From NCBI GenBank assembly GCA_016874795.1, contig VGTG01000038.1, positions 1 to 41,942 of the forward strand: a stretch of DNA of 41,942 nt, read 5' to 3'. A program made the position numbers and the translations under genes. The notes under the pieces were generated by a model. The model saw nothing but the letters and a program-made list of their open reading frames with translations. It was not told the DNA's origin and did no database searches. Shown piece by piece: positions 26,287 through 34,459 of the stretch (the stretch's first letter is position 1; every line of letters begins with the position of its first letter). The DNA comes from Deltaproteobacteria bacterium. GTDB taxonomy: Bacteria; Desulfobacterota; Binatia; UBA12015.

Positions 26287-26445
26287 GCACGAGGAAGCTC
26301 TGCGAGGCCGAGCGCGCGTGGATATTCGGCACGAGTCTCGTGCGAAGCTGCGAGTGCCGCAGTTTCGGAGCTAATGGCGAGGCGGCCGAGCGCCGACACA
26401 ACATTCAGCCGCGTGAAATCGTGCGGCGATGAGGCACGAGGAAGC
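26287..26445. promoter_or_regulatory. Repeated GCACGAG sites upstream of the kinase-like gene
   Basis: GCACGAG occurs at 26287, 26329 and 26434. The middle copy forms a perfect 15-bp palindrome GCACGAG-T-CTCGTGC (26329-26343), and the outer two extend to a 12-base direct repeat GCACGAGGAAGC. The last copy contains the ribosome site of the gene at 26448. The arrangement suggests operator sites. The rest of 26125-26447 shows no gene. Confidence 0.4.
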
Positions 26446-26447
26446 CG

Positions 26448-27149
26448 ATGCGGGGGTCGAAGTCACGAGGGCCCGGCCCCAACGAGGCCGGACGCGTGGA
26501 GGACCCGGCCACGGCGCCGGAAGGGGATGCGGCCGGCGACGTGATCCGGGTCGAAGAGGATGTCGTCCGGGACCTACGCCACTCGATCGGCAACCACTTC
26601 CACAAGCTCTACTATTGGGCCGACCGCATGGGGTCCGAGCCCGACTCGGACGCGCGCGGGGAACAGGCGAAGCAGCTCGAGCGCGCGATCCAGCGGCTGC
26701 AGCACTGCATGGATCTGGCGCTGCGCTACTTCGAGCCGGACCGTGCGTCGCTCGTCGACGCCGGCGGAGGCAAGGTCGCGCAGTCGCTCCGCGCGATGCT
26801 TTCGGGTGAGATGTCGGACGTCGCGCTCGAGGTCCAATCCTCGAGCGAGGTCGATGCGGCGACGGTGCGCCTCGATCCGCAGCGCTTCTCCGCCGCGGTT
26901 CGTCTCGTCGTCGAGCTTCTGCGCGCGAGTGCCGGGGAGAAAGGGACGTGCCGCGTTCGCGTCGCGGTCGGAGACGACGCGCTCCTCCTGAGCTGCGACA
27001 TCGTCGGCGAGGCCACGCCCGCGGAAGCGCCGGTCATGGAATGGGCGATCGCAAAGAAGGCGATGGCCATGCAGGGTGGCACGCTGCAGCTTTCCGGGAG
27101 CGCGCGCGCGCCGAACGGATGCGTTCTGAAGCTGCCGCGGGTGTCCTAG
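26448..27149 (+). CDS. Histidine-kinase-like protein with degenerate ATPase domain
   Basis: This 233-residue cytosolic protein has a disordered N terminus (about residues 1-35) and a DHp-like helix, EDVVRDLRHSIGNHFHKLYYWADRM, with His45, His50 and His52. The C-terminal half ends like an HATPase_c domain (MEWAIAKKAMAMQGGTLQLSG...GCVLKLPRV). However, the N-box Asn and the DxGxG ATP-lid motifs are not visible. It may be a phosphotransferase of ChpT type or a pseudokinase partner of the regulator encoded 12 bases downstream. GAGGAAG precedes ATG 26448. Confidence 0.65.
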   Translation: MRGSKSRGPGPNEAGRVEDPATAPEGDAAGDVIRVEEDVVRDLRHSIGNHFHKLYYWADRMGSEPDSDARGEQAKQLERAIQRLQHCMDLALRYFEPDRASLVDAGGGKVAQSLRAMLSGEMSDVALEVQSSSEVDAATVRLDPQRFSAAVRLVVELLRASAGEKGTCRVRVAVGDDALLLSCDIVGEATPAEAPVMEWAIAKKAMAMQGGTLQLSGSARAPNGCVLKLPRVS

Positions 27150-27161
27150 GATCGGAGAGGA

Positions 27162-28604
27162 ATGGAAACGCGAATTCTCATCATCGACGACGATCCGCTG
27201 ATCTGCGAGCAGCTCGAGCGGCTCTTCCGCGCGCAGCAGTACGTGGTGGAGAGCGCCACCACCGCGGCGGACGCGTTCGACCTGCTCTGCCAGCAGGACT
27301 TCTCGCTCGCGCTGGTCGACCTGCGCATCCCGGGCACCGACGGGTTGAGCCTCACGCGCGAGGTGCGCAATCGGTGGCCCGACCTCGACGTGATCATGAT
27401 CACCGGCTACGCGAGCATCAAAGGCGCGGTCGAGGCGATCAAGCAGGGCGCTTCCGACTACATCACCAAGCCGTTCCAGAACGAGGAGATCCTCCTCGCG
27501 ACGGAGAAGGTGCTGGAAAAGCGCCGCCTTCTCGACGAGATCCACTACCTGCGCGGCCAGCTCGCGGACCGCTACTCGTTTGCAAACATGGTGTCGCGCA
27601 ACCCGCGGATGCACGAGATCTTCTCGCAGATCGAGATGCTCGCGCAGAGCGACGCGACGACGCTTCTCACCGGCGAGTCGGGAACCGGCAAGGAGCTCTG
27701 CGCCCGCGCGATCCACTTCCAGGGGAAGCGCAAGGCGGGGAAGTTCGTCCCGATCAACTGCGCGGCGTTCCCGGACACGCTGCTCGAGAGCGAGCTCTTC
27801 GGCTACGAGCGGGGTGCCTTCACGGGCGCGATCCACGACCGCATCGGCAAGGTCGAGCTGTCCAACGGTGGAACGTTGTTCCTCGACGAAATCGAGTCGA
27901 TTTCCCTCAACATGCAGCTGAAGCTGCTGCGCGTCCTCGAGGAGCGCGAGATCGAACGGCTCGGCGCGAACCGCCGCGTCAAGGTCAACATGCGCGTGAT
28001 CGCCGCGACCAACGTCGACCTCGAGGCCCTCGTCGCGAGCGGGGCGATGCGCGAGGACTTCTACTACCGGGTGAACGTGGTCCCGATCCGCATCCCGCCC
28101 CTCCGCGACAGGATCGAGGACGTGCCGCTCCTCGTCGGCGAGTTCCTCCGCAACTCGACGCTCGCGAAGGAGAAGGGGATCAACCGCGTCTCGAACAAGG
28201 CCCTCTCGGGATTGATGAGTTACGGCTGGCCGGGCAATGTGCGCGAGCTCGGCAATGTGCTCGAGCGCTCGATCCTGAAGACGAACGGGCCGGTGATCCG
28301 CGACGTCGACCTCCCGGGTGGTGGCCCGGAGCGGCGCGCCACCGAGAACACCTCGCGGCGCGCCTTCGACTACGAGGTCCCGCTGAAGGAGTTCCTGCGG
28401 CGCGCCGAGCGGGAGTATCTCGGCCACGTGCTGCGAAAGTATCGCGGCGGCATCAGCAGCAGCGCGAAGCACGCGCTCGTCGACGCGGCGACGCTGCATC
28501 GCAAGATGAAGTCGTACGGGCTGAAGCGCGAGGAGTTCCGGACGCGCGGCTCGCGAGCGGATCAGCCGATCTTCAACGTGAGCCAGCCGTCGACCTCGAC
28601 GTGA
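27162..28604 (+). CDS. NtrC-family sigma-54-dependent response regulator
   Basis: The 480-residue protein has a receiver domain (residues 1-120; acidic IIDDDP, phospho-acceptor Asp53 in LALVDLRIPG, Lys in YITKPF). An AAA+ domain follows with Walker A GESGTGKE, the sigma-54-contacting GAFTGA loop at 218-223, Walker B GTLFLDEIE and SYGWPGNVRELGN. The C-terminal Fis-type helix-turn-helix ends ATLHRKMKSYGLKREEF. It should activate RpoN promoters when phosphorylated. The upstream kinase-like gene is its presumed partner, and DUF5989-like and epimerase genes follow. Targets unknown. Confidence 0.95.
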   Translation: METRILIIDDDPLICEQLERLFRAQQYVVESATTAADAFDLLCQQDFSLALVDLRIPGTDGLSLTREVRNRWPDLDVIMITGYASIKGAVEAIKQGASDYITKPFQNEEILLATEKVLEKRRLLDEIHYLRGQLADRYSFANMVSRNPRMHEIFSQIEMLAQSDATTLLTGESGTGKELCARAIHFQGKRKAGKFVPINCAAFPDTLLESELFGYERGAFTGAIHDRIGKVELSNGGTLFLDEIESISLNMQLKLLRVLEEREIERLGANRRVKVNMRVIAATNVDLEALVASGAMREDFYYRVNVVPIRIPPLRDRIEDVPLLVGEFLRNSTLAKEKGINRVSNKALSGLMSYGWPGNVRELGNVLERSILKTNGPVIRDVDLPGGGPERRATENTSRRAFDYEVPLKEFLRRAEREYLGHVLRKYRGGISSSAKHALVDAATLHRKMKSYGLKREEFRTRGSRADQPIFNVSQPSTST

Positions 28605-28656
28605 TCGGGCGCACGTTCTAAGGAAGTCGCAGAGTCGCAGCCGCAGGAGTCGATGA

Positions 28657-28815
28657 ATGGCGCACGAGACCGACGACGAGGGTTTGCTCCAGTTCCTCTG
28701 GCGTCACAAGATATGGTGGATCATGCCGGCGGTGAGCGTCCTCGTGATCACGGGGCTGCTGCTCTACTTCGGCCGATCCACGGCGTCTTCCCCCTTCGTC
28801 TATACGCTTTTCTAA
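28657..28815 (+). CDS. DUF5989-like small membrane protein
   Basis: The 52-residue product begins MAHETDDEGLLQFLWRHK, continues WWIMP, then a single hydrophobic helix, and ends with SSPFVYTLF. This matches my recollection of DUF5989: an aromatic W..K.WW..P entry, one membrane span, and an invariant (A/S)PFIYTLF end. Members often sit beside SxtJ-like membrane proteins and carbamoyltransferases. AGGAG lies seven bases before ATG 28657; another ATG at 28653 is out of frame. It sits between the NtrC-type regulator and the epimerase in one orientation. Confidence 0.8.
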   Translation: MAHETDDEGLLQFLWRHKIWWIMPAVSVLVITGLLLYFGRSTASSPFVYTLF

Positions 28816-28862
28816 CCCACCCCTGATTCCATTCCCGATCCAATCGTAGGAGCAAGTCTCTG

Positions 28863-29792
28863 ATGAATCTCGTGACCGGCGGCGCCGGCTTCATCGGGTC
28901 GCACATCGCGGCACGACTGCTGGCCAAGGGCGAGGGTGTTCGCATCCTCGACGACTTCTCGACGGGCAAGTGGAGCAACCTCGAAGCCTTCAAGAACGAC
29001 GTCGAGGTGATCGAGGGCGATCTTCGCGACCCCGACGCTCTCGCGCGCGCGGTCAAGGGCTGCGAAGTCGTCTACCAGCAGGCGGCGCTTCGCTCGGTAC
29101 CGCGGTCGATCGACGACCCGCGGGCGAACAACGACGTCAACGTCACGGGCATCCTGAACCTGCTCATCGCGTCCAAGCAGGCGGGCGTTCGCCGGGTCGT
29201 CTACGCGTCGTCCTCGTCCGTGTACGGCGACGATCCGACGCTTCCGAAGGTCGAGACGCAGACGCCGCGCCCGATCTCGCCTTACGCGGCCTCGAAGATC
29301 ATGGGCGAGTACTACTGCCGCATCTACTCGAACCTGTACGGGCTCGAGACGGTGAGCATGCGCTACTTCAACGTCTTCGGCCCGCGGCAGGATCCCGAGT
29401 CGAAGTACGCGGCGGTGATCCCCCGGTTCATCGTGGCGGCGCTGAACGGCGAGGCGGCCGAAGTGCACGGAGACGGGCTCCAGTCGCGCGACTTCACGTA
29501 CATCGACAACGTCGTCTCGGCGAACCTTCTCGCGGCGCAGGCGCCCGGCATCGCCGGCGAGCCGTTCAACATCGCTTGCGGCGAGCGCTACTCGCTGCTC
29601 GACGTGCTCGACGCGGTCGAGAAGGGTCTCGGCCATCCGGTCAAGCGCCATCATGAGGAAGCACGCGCGGGAGACGTGAAGCACACCCTCGCGGACATCT
29701 CGAAGGCGAAGAAGCTCCTGGGGTACGAACCCCTGGTGAACTTCACCGACGGGATGGTGCGCACGGTGGAGTGGTTCCGGAGCGTCCACTGA
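28863..29792 (+). CDS. NAD-dependent sugar-nucleotide epimerase (UDP-GlcNAc 4-epimerase-like)
   Basis: An extended SDR of 309 residues: TGGAGFIGSH for NAD binding, GDLRD, AALRSVPRSIDDP, catalytic Ser cluster YASSSSVYGD, YAASK for Tyr/Lys, and MRYFNVFGPRQDP. The ALRSVPRSI...N.N..G segment and overall pattern resemble WbpP/Gne-type UDP-N-acetylglucosamine 4-epimerases. UDP-glucose epimerase or dTDP-sugar enzymes remain possible. A role in surface polysaccharide precursor synthesis is likely. AGGAG lies about 12 bases upstream. Confidence 0.88.
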   Translation: MNLVTGGAGFIGSHIAARLLAKGEGVRILDDFSTGKWSNLEAFKNDVEVIEGDLRDPDALARAVKGCEVVYQQAALRSVPRSIDDPRANNDVNVTGILNLLIASKQAGVRRVVYASSSSVYGDDPTLPKVETQTPRPISPYAASKIMGEYYCRIYSNLYGLETVSMRYFNVFGPRQDPESKYAAVIPRFIVAALNGEAAEVHGDGLQSRDFTYIDNVVSANLLAAQAPGIAGEPFNIACGERYSLLDVLDAVEKGLGHPVKRHHEEARAGDVKHTLADISKAKKLLGYEPLVNFTDGMVRTVEWFRSVH

Positions 29793-29842
29793 GATCGCGG
29801 AGCTCTCGCTTCGCTTCGGCTCGAACCTGAGGCTCTGGGTCG

Positions 29843-31762
29843 GTGAGACCCCGCCGCCGGCGCGCGGTGATCGTGCTGGGCACGGCGCTCGCCATGCTCG
29901 GCGGCTGCGAGCGACCGCCGAGCGGAATCGTCGGGAACCCGAAGGTCGTCGTCCTCGCGTTCGACGGGATCGATCCGCGTCTCGTCGAGCGCTTCCGAGC
30001 GCAGGGGAGCCTACGGAATCTCGACGAGCTCGCGCGTAGCGGCGCCTCGCGGATCCTCGGAACCACGGAGCCGCCCGAGTGCGCGGTCGCGTGGAGCTCG
30101 CTCGCGACGGGTCTCCCACCGGCGGAGCACGGGATCTTCGCACCCGTCCGGCGCGATCCTGCGACGTACGCGCTCGAGGACGCGACGGTCGAGCTCGCGG
30201 AGCCCGAGCTCGTCCTCGGCGTCCCACTCCGCGACGCGCGAGCCACGTCGCTGCGGCGAGGGCAGACGTTCTGGGAGGTCGCCGACGGGCACGCAGTCCG
30301 AAGCGTGGTCTTGCGCGCTCCCTTCTCCTTGCCGCCGGGCGAGCTCGAGCACGGACGTGTCCTCGCAGGCGCGGGCGTGCCCGACGCGCGTCTCTCCGCG
30401 CGCGGCTTCCGTCTCCTGACGACGGGTGCCCCGCCCGCTCGTCTCTCCGCCGGCGAGGTGGATCGCGTCGTGTGGGATGGACAGGTCGTCCGTGCGAGCC
30501 TGCCCGGTCTCGTCGTCGAAGATCGCCGCGGAGCCGATCTGCCGCTCACGCTGACGCGCGCGGGCGAGCGGCTTCGCGTCGAGCTCGAGGACGGGTGGGT
30601 CCTCTTGAAGCCGCGAGAGTGGAGCGAGTGGATGCCCGTCACGTTCTCCGTGAGCGCGTTCTTCTCGGTCCGCGCGACGCTCCGGTTCTACCTCGATGCG
30701 CTCTCGCCGGAGCTCGTGCTCTACGTCTCTCCTCCGAACCTGGATCCGCACGAGCCGCTCGTCACGATCGGCTGGCCGCCGTCGTTTCCGGGCGAGCTCG
30801 CCTCGCGCGTCGGCCTCTTCGGGACGCGGGTCGTCGTCGGACCGAGCGAGGCCTACGTCGCGGGCGCTCTCGACGAGAAGGGTTTCGTCGACGACCTGAC
30901 CGACTCGCTCGGCTGGGCACGGCGCGCGACCCTGCATCAGATCGATCAGCGCGACGCCGAGCTCGTGGTCTCGTTCTTCACGGAGACCGACCGCGTGTCG
31001 CACATGTTCCTTCGCGAGCTGGAGGAATCCGGCGAGCGTCGAAAACGCGAAGCGGACCTCGTCGAGCACTCCTACCGAGCGATGGACCGCATCGTCGGCG
31101 ACGTGCGGCGCCACCTGCCGCCGGCGACGCGGCTGCTCGTCGTCTCGGACCACGGCTTCCACGCGTTCCGGCGCGCGCTCGACGTCGACGCCTGGCTCGC
31201 GAGCGAGGGCTTGCTCGCGCGTGACGGCGAGACCACCGACTGGTCGAAGACGCGTGCCTACGCGGTGGGCGATGGAGCGATCGATCTGAACCTGGCAGGA
31301 CGAGAAGCGCAGGGGATCGTCTCCCCGGGAGAGGAGGCTTCGCGCCTCCTGACGCTTCTCGAGGAGCGGCTGCGCTCCCTGCGCGATCCGCGGTCGGGCG
31401 AGGCGCCCGTCGCGGAGGTGCGGCGCGGTGCCACGCTCTTCGCCGGGCCTTTCGCGGAGCGCGCGCCGGATCTGCTCGTCTCCTTTCGCCCCGGGTACCG
31501 GACGACGTTCGCGACGAGCCTCGGTCCGCCCGACGCGCAAGGCTTCGTCGACAACGACTCGCGCTGGTCGGGCGATCACGGCGCGCAGCCCGCCTCGGTC
31601 ACTCCGGGCGTGCTGTTCTCCAGCGTCCCCCTGAGGGACGGCGCCGCCTCTCTCCTGGACGTCGCGCCGACGGTTCTCGGCTGGCTCGGGGCTCCGGTGC
31701 CGTCGGACCTCGCGGGCCGATCTCTCGATGCATCCGGCCCTTCGACACCACCGACCGAGTAG
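29843..31762 (+). CDS. Alkaline-phosphatase-superfamily phosphodiesterase lipoprotein
   Basis: This 639-residue protein has a lipoprotein signal peptide (VIVLGTALAMLGGC lipobox, about Cys22). A type I phosphodiesterase/nucleotide pyrophosphatase fold follows: VVVLAFDGIDPRLV (metal Asp), then PPECAVAWSSLATGLPPAEHGIF, later FTETDRVSHMF (Asp/His), VVSDHGFHAF (Asp-His) and DHGAQPASVTPG (His). Metal ligands are complete, but the usual Ser/Thr nucleophile position is Cys80. Sulfatase-type CxPxR is absent. The start is GTG 29843, 50 bases after the epimerase. The substrate is unknown; envelope phosphodiesters are plausible. Confidence 0.85.
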   Translation: MRPRRRRAVIVLGTALAMLGGCERPPSGIVGNPKVVVLAFDGIDPRLVERFRAQGSLRNLDELARSGASRILGTTEPPECAVAWSSLATGLPPAEHGIFAPVRRDPATYALEDATVELAEPELVLGVPLRDARATSLRRGQTFWEVADGHAVRSVVLRAPFSLPPGELEHGRVLAGAGVPDARLSARGFRLLTTGAPPARLSAGEVDRVVWDGQVVRASLPGLVVEDRRGADLPLTLTRAGERLRVELEDGWVLLKPREWSEWMPVTFSVSAFFSVRATLRFYLDALSPELVLYVSPPNLDPHEPLVTIGWPPSFPGELASRVGLFGTRVVVGPSEAYVAGALDEKGFVDDLTDSLGWARRATLHQIDQRDAELVVSFFTETDRVSHMFLRELEESGERRKREADLVEHSYRAMDRIVGDVRRHLPPATRLLVVSDHGFHAFRRALDVDAWLASEGLLARDGETTDWSKTRAYAVGDGAIDLNLAGREAQGIVSPGEEASRLLTLLEERLRSLRDPRSGEAPVAEVRRGATLFAGPFAERAPDLLVSFRPGYRTTFATSLGPPDAQGFVDNDSRWSGDHGAQPASVTPGVLFSSVPLRDGAASLLDVAPTVLGWLGAPVPSDLAGRSLDASGPSTPPTE

Positions 31763-31819
31763 ATTCGCGCCGGATCCTGGCTTCCGCACGGTTTGCCGAG
31801 CGGCTATGCAAGTGCGGCG

Positions 31820-32116
31820 ATGGAAGCGGACGATCTGCGGCGAGAGACGGAAGAGGTGGTGCGCATTCACGGCGAGCTCGTCCGACGCCTCGGGCGCCAG
31901 GGGATCCGCGACGTCGCGGAGCTGGTCGAGAGGTACCAGCAGCTCCAGCGCACGATGGCCTCGCTCACCCGCGAAGAGCTCGACGCCGCGCTCATCCGGA
32001 TCGGCACGCTCCTCGACCAGCTTCACCTGATCCGCGGGCAGATCGGCGAGCTGTCGCGCATGCACCAGACGCTCGTCCGGGCGTTCGACGAGGTGGACCA
32101 GCCGGCGCGCGATTGA
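31820..32116 (+). CDS. Small coiled-coil protein of unknown function
   Basis: This 98-residue, almost wholly helical protein is rich in Leu, Arg and Glu (LRRETEEVVRIHGELVRRLG, VERYQQLQRTMASLTREELD, IGTLLDQLHLIRGQIGELS). It has no Cys, no signal and no membrane span, consistent with a cytosolic coiled coil. ATG 31820 is chosen over an in-frame TTG 31793; neither has a strong ribosome site. It is the first of three closely spaced genes ending with the polyferredoxin. Confidence 0.6.
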   Translation: MEADDLRRETEEVVRIHGELVRRLGRQGIRDVAELVERYQQLQRTMASLTREELDAALIRIGTLLDQLHLIRGQIGELSRMHQTLVRAFDEVDQPARD

Positions 32117-32147
32117 CTCCGCATGTCCCGGTTGGTACTCGGAAATC

Positions 32148-32342
32148 ATGCACGGCGCGGCCGACGCGACTGCTCTGGAAGCCTTCTTCCAGATGATGTT
32201 CTTGCCGGACAACATCCCCATCGTCGGGATGTTGATCCTGGTGTTCTGGTTCACCTACGTGGGGCTGCGCGAAGCCCGCAAGAACGACGAGCTCGCGCGC
32301 CAGGGACGCGAGGACGAGATCCTTCGCCACATGCAGGAGTAG
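32148..32342 (+). CDS. 64-residue single-span membrane protein
   Basis: The product has a short N terminus, then FFQMMFLPDNIPIVGMLILV continuing hydrophobic to about residue 41, and a charged C-terminal cytosolic tail (REARKNDELARQGREDEILR). I recall similar small proteins with the PDNIPIVGM entry motif from delta-type proteobacteria but know no function. It lies 31 bases after the coiled-coil gene and 56 bases before the polyferredoxin gene, so a membrane-anchoring role for that ferredoxin is a reasonable guess. Confidence 0.7.
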   Translation: MHGAADATALEAFFQMMFLPDNIPIVGMLILVFWFTYVGLREARKNDELARQGREDEILRHMQE

Positions 32343-32398
32343 TCGGACGGCATAGGCGAAGCCCGCTTCCGCCCGCCCCGGCTTGAAAGACTCGAGTC

Positions 32399-32866
32399 AT
32401 GCCCTTCACGATCATCGCCGAGAACTGCACGGGCTGTAGCGCGTGTGAGCAGCGCTGCCCGACGCGCGCGATCAGCGGCGACCCGAAGAAGGCATACTTC
32501 ATCGAGTCGGCGATGTGCATCGACTGCGGGGCCTGCGGCGTGATCTGCCCCGACGACGCGATCCTCGACACGTGGGGCAACATGACGACCGTCTTGAAGA
32601 AGGCGGAGCGTCCGCTCGCGGTCGTGCATCCGGACAACTGCAACGGATGCGGCGTCTGCATCGACGTGTGCCCGTTCGACTCGATCACGCCGTCGGGCGA
32701 CAACCAGGCGACGTACCTCGGCATGGTCGAGGTGAACGACAAGACCTGCGTCGGCTGCAAGCTCTGCGAGGAAGTCTGCGGCTGGGACGGCATCTACATC
32801 ATGCCGCACGGTGAAGCCTCCGCCTTCCGCGCCTCCCTCGGCTACGAAGCCGAAGCAGAGGGCTAG
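32399..32866 (+). CDS. Polyferredoxin with four [4Fe-4S] cluster motifs
   Basis: This 155-residue protein carries 16 cysteines in four complete CxxCxxCxxxC motifs: CTGCSACEQRCP, CIDCGACGVICP, CNGCGVCIDVCP and CVGCKLCEEVCG. They are arranged as two ferredoxin-like pairs, so it should hold four [4Fe-4S] clusters and carry electrons in the cytosol. No signal peptide. ATG 32399. Its TAG stop lies inside the left inverted repeat of the fold-back element at 32863, so the last residues may have changed when that element arrived. Confidence 0.92.
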   Translation: MPFTIIAENCTGCSACEQRCPTRAISGDPKKAYFIESAMCIDCGACGVICPDDAILDTWGNMTTVLKKAERPLAVVHPDNCNGCGVCIDVCPFDSITPSGDNQATYLGMVEVNDKTCVGCKLCEEVCGWDGIYIMPHGEASAFRASLGYEAEAEG

Positions 32867-33048
32867 CCTGCATTTCTCACCAGATCCCTACTGCGGCGGC
32901 CGATAGCACCGAATCTTCGCGAGCTTCTCCCTCCGGGCTCCTCGACGTACTGTTCAAGTACGCCTGCGTCGCCCTCCGCTCCGCGGCTCGCGAATCTTCG
33001 GCACTCTCGACCGCCTCGCGACGTGATCTGGTGAGAAATGCAGGCTAG
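32863..33048. mobile_element. 186-bp MITE-like fold-back element with 24-bp inverted ends
   Basis: Perfect 24-bp terminal inverted repeats lie at 32863-32886 (beginning CTAGCCTGCATTTCTCACC) and 33025-33048. The outer CTAG is palindromic and could be the target duplication, leaving 20-bp repeats. The interior also folds back: CGAATCTTCGCGAGC near 32910-32925 opposes GCTCGCGAATCTTCG near 32985-33000, and GTACT-GTTCA-AGTAC is at the centre. No coding capacity, so it would need a transposase in trans. Confidence 0.8.
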
Positions 33049-33050
33049 GC

Positions 33051-33149
33051 TTCCGCGCGCGAAGCGCGCGGCCGAGCGTCAGCGAGCGGGGTGAGGAGGC
33101 GCAGCTTAGGCTTCGCCGCGTGGCGGAGAGGGGCGGCGCCCCTCTCTTT
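33051..33149 (+). repeat. Intergenic three-hairpin repeat, copy D
   Basis: Hairpin 1 CCGCGCGC-GAA-GCGCGCGG is at 33053-33071. A middle GGCTTCGCC-containing region lies at about 33100-33120. Hairpin 3 GAGAGGGGC/GCCCCTCTC (33126-33146) is followed by TTTG, a good intrinsic-terminator shape. It lies between the convergent polyferredoxin and hisG genes, directly abutting the fold-back element. Confidence 0.75.
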
Positions 33150-33151
33150 GA

Positions 33152-34051
33152 TCAAATCACCTTGTTGAGGGGGTACTCGATGATTCCGAGTGCCCCGGCG
33201 CGCATCAGCTTCGGGATCAGGTCGCGCACCGTCGCTTCGGCGATGACGCTCTCCACCGAGAACCATTCCTCACCGTGGAGATGCTCGGTAGGATAGAGGT
33301 TCGAGACCGTCGGAGCCGTCAGGCTCGGCAGGAGGCCGATCACCGCTCCGAGGTGGTCCTTCCGGACGTTGAGCTTGATCCCGACCTGTGTCTGCGCCTC
33401 GAGCGCGCCGCGCAGGAGAAGCCCGATCTGCTCGAGCTTCTCGCGACGCCGCGGGTCGTTCCACGCGTCGAGGTTCGCGACGAGCTGCGGGTTCGACGGG
33501 ATCAGCTCCGAGACGATGCGGAGCTTGTTCGCGATGAGCGTCGAGCCGGTCTCCGTCACGTCCACGATCGCGTCGACGAGACCTTCGGCGACCTTCGCCT
33601 CCGTCGCGCCCCACGAGAACTCCACGTCGACCGGGATGTTCCGCTCGGCGAAGAACCGCCGCGTCACGTTGACGAGCTCGGTCGCGATGCGCTTGCCGCG
33701 GAGATCCTCGGGCTTCTGCACCGGCGAGTCGCCGCGGACGACGAGCACCCAGCGCGTCCCCCGCAGGCTCACCTTCGAGTAGACGAGGTCGCTGAGGACG
33801 TGCAGCTTGGAGTCGTTCTCGACGATCCAGTCCTGCCCGGTGACGCCGCCGTCGAGCGCGCCGGCCTCGATGTAGCGGGACATCTCCTGCGGCCGCATGA
33901 GCGAGCAGCGAATGCCCGGGTCGTCGATGCTCGGGAAGTAGCTCCGCCCGCTCGTCTGGATACGCCAGCCGGCCTTGGCGAAGAGCTCGATCGTCGAGCG
34001 CTCGAGGCTTCCCTTCGGGATGCCGAGCTTGAGAGGCGCTTCCGTACTCAT
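33152..34051 (-). CDS. hisG: ATP phosphoribosyltransferase, long form
   Basis: HisG commits PRPP and ATP to histidine synthesis. At 299 residues it is the long, self-regulated form. The catalytic part has [49 protein letters not shown] and the phosphate loop region DVTETGSTL. The C-terminal ACT-like regulatory part starts about residue 225 ([43 protein letters not shown]). ATG 34051 overlaps the hisI stop as ATGA. Confidence 0.96.
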   Translation of the reverse strand: MSTEAPLKLGIPKGSLERSTIELFAKAGWRIQTSGRSYFPSIDDPGIRCSLMRPQEMSRYIEAGALDGGVTGQDWIVENDSKLHVLSDLVYSKVSLRGTRWVLVVRGDSPVQKPEDLRGKRIATELVNVTRRFFAERNIPVDVEFSWGATEAKVAEGLVDAIVDVTETGSTLIANKLRIVSELIPSNPQLVANLDAWNDPRRREKLEQIGLLLRGALEAQTQVGIKLNVRKDHLGAVIGLLPSLTAPTVSNLYPTEHLHGEEWFSVESVIAEATVRDLIPKLMRAGALGIIEYPLNKVI

Positions 34052-34431
34052 TTCTTCTTCGTGCTCGTGTAGACGGAAGCCGGATCGAACACGGGCTCGC
34101 CCTCGATGCGCCAGTCGTCGCCGTCGCGCGCGCGGAAGAAGCAGCTCCGGTAGCCCATGTGGCACGCCGCGCCGCCGACTTGACGGACGCGGAGGACGAC
34201 CGTGTCGCGATCGCAATCGATCCGGATGTCGAGGACGTCCTGCACGTGCCCGGACTCCTCACCCTTCCGCCAGAGGCGATTGCGAGAGCGGCTCCAGTAG
34301 CACGCGCGCCCCGTGCGGAGAGTTTCCTGCCAGCTCTCCTCGTTCATGTAGGCGAGCATCAAGACCTCGCCCGTGTCGTAATCCTGGGCGACGGCAGGCA
34401 CGAGGCCTTTGCTGAAATCGGGACCTTCCAT
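34048..34431 (-). CDS. hisI: Phosphoribosyl-AMP cyclohydrolase
   Basis: HisI opens the purine ring of phosphoribosyl-AMP, the third step of histidine synthesis. The 127-residue monofunctional protein shows [53 protein letters not shown] with metal-binding Asp/Cys, and [12 protein letters not shown] with the zinc cysteine. No HisE domain is attached. ATG 34431 starts the protein; the stop is shared with the hisG start. Confidence 0.96.
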   Translation of the reverse strand: MEGPDFSKGLVPAVAQDYDTGEVLMLAYMNEESWQETLRTGRACYWSRSRNRLWRKGEESGHVQDVLDIRIDCDRDTVVLRVRQVGGAACHMGYRSCFFRARDGDDWRIEGEPVFDPASVYTSTKKK

Positions 34432-34459
34432 GGTGTGGCCGAGTCGGCGCCGTGGCCGG

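Noticed and set aside
28605-28656. Searched for a sigma-54 promoter near the NtrC-type regulator (upstream of the DUF5989-like and epimerase genes)
   Set aside because: No GG-N10-GC pair with acceptable flanking bases was found in 28605-28656 or 28816-28862.
30011-32254. 747-residue minus-strand frame opposite the phosphodiesterase gene
   Set aside because: No motifs, Arg/Glu-rich, and fully covered by a recognisable plus-strand enzyme.
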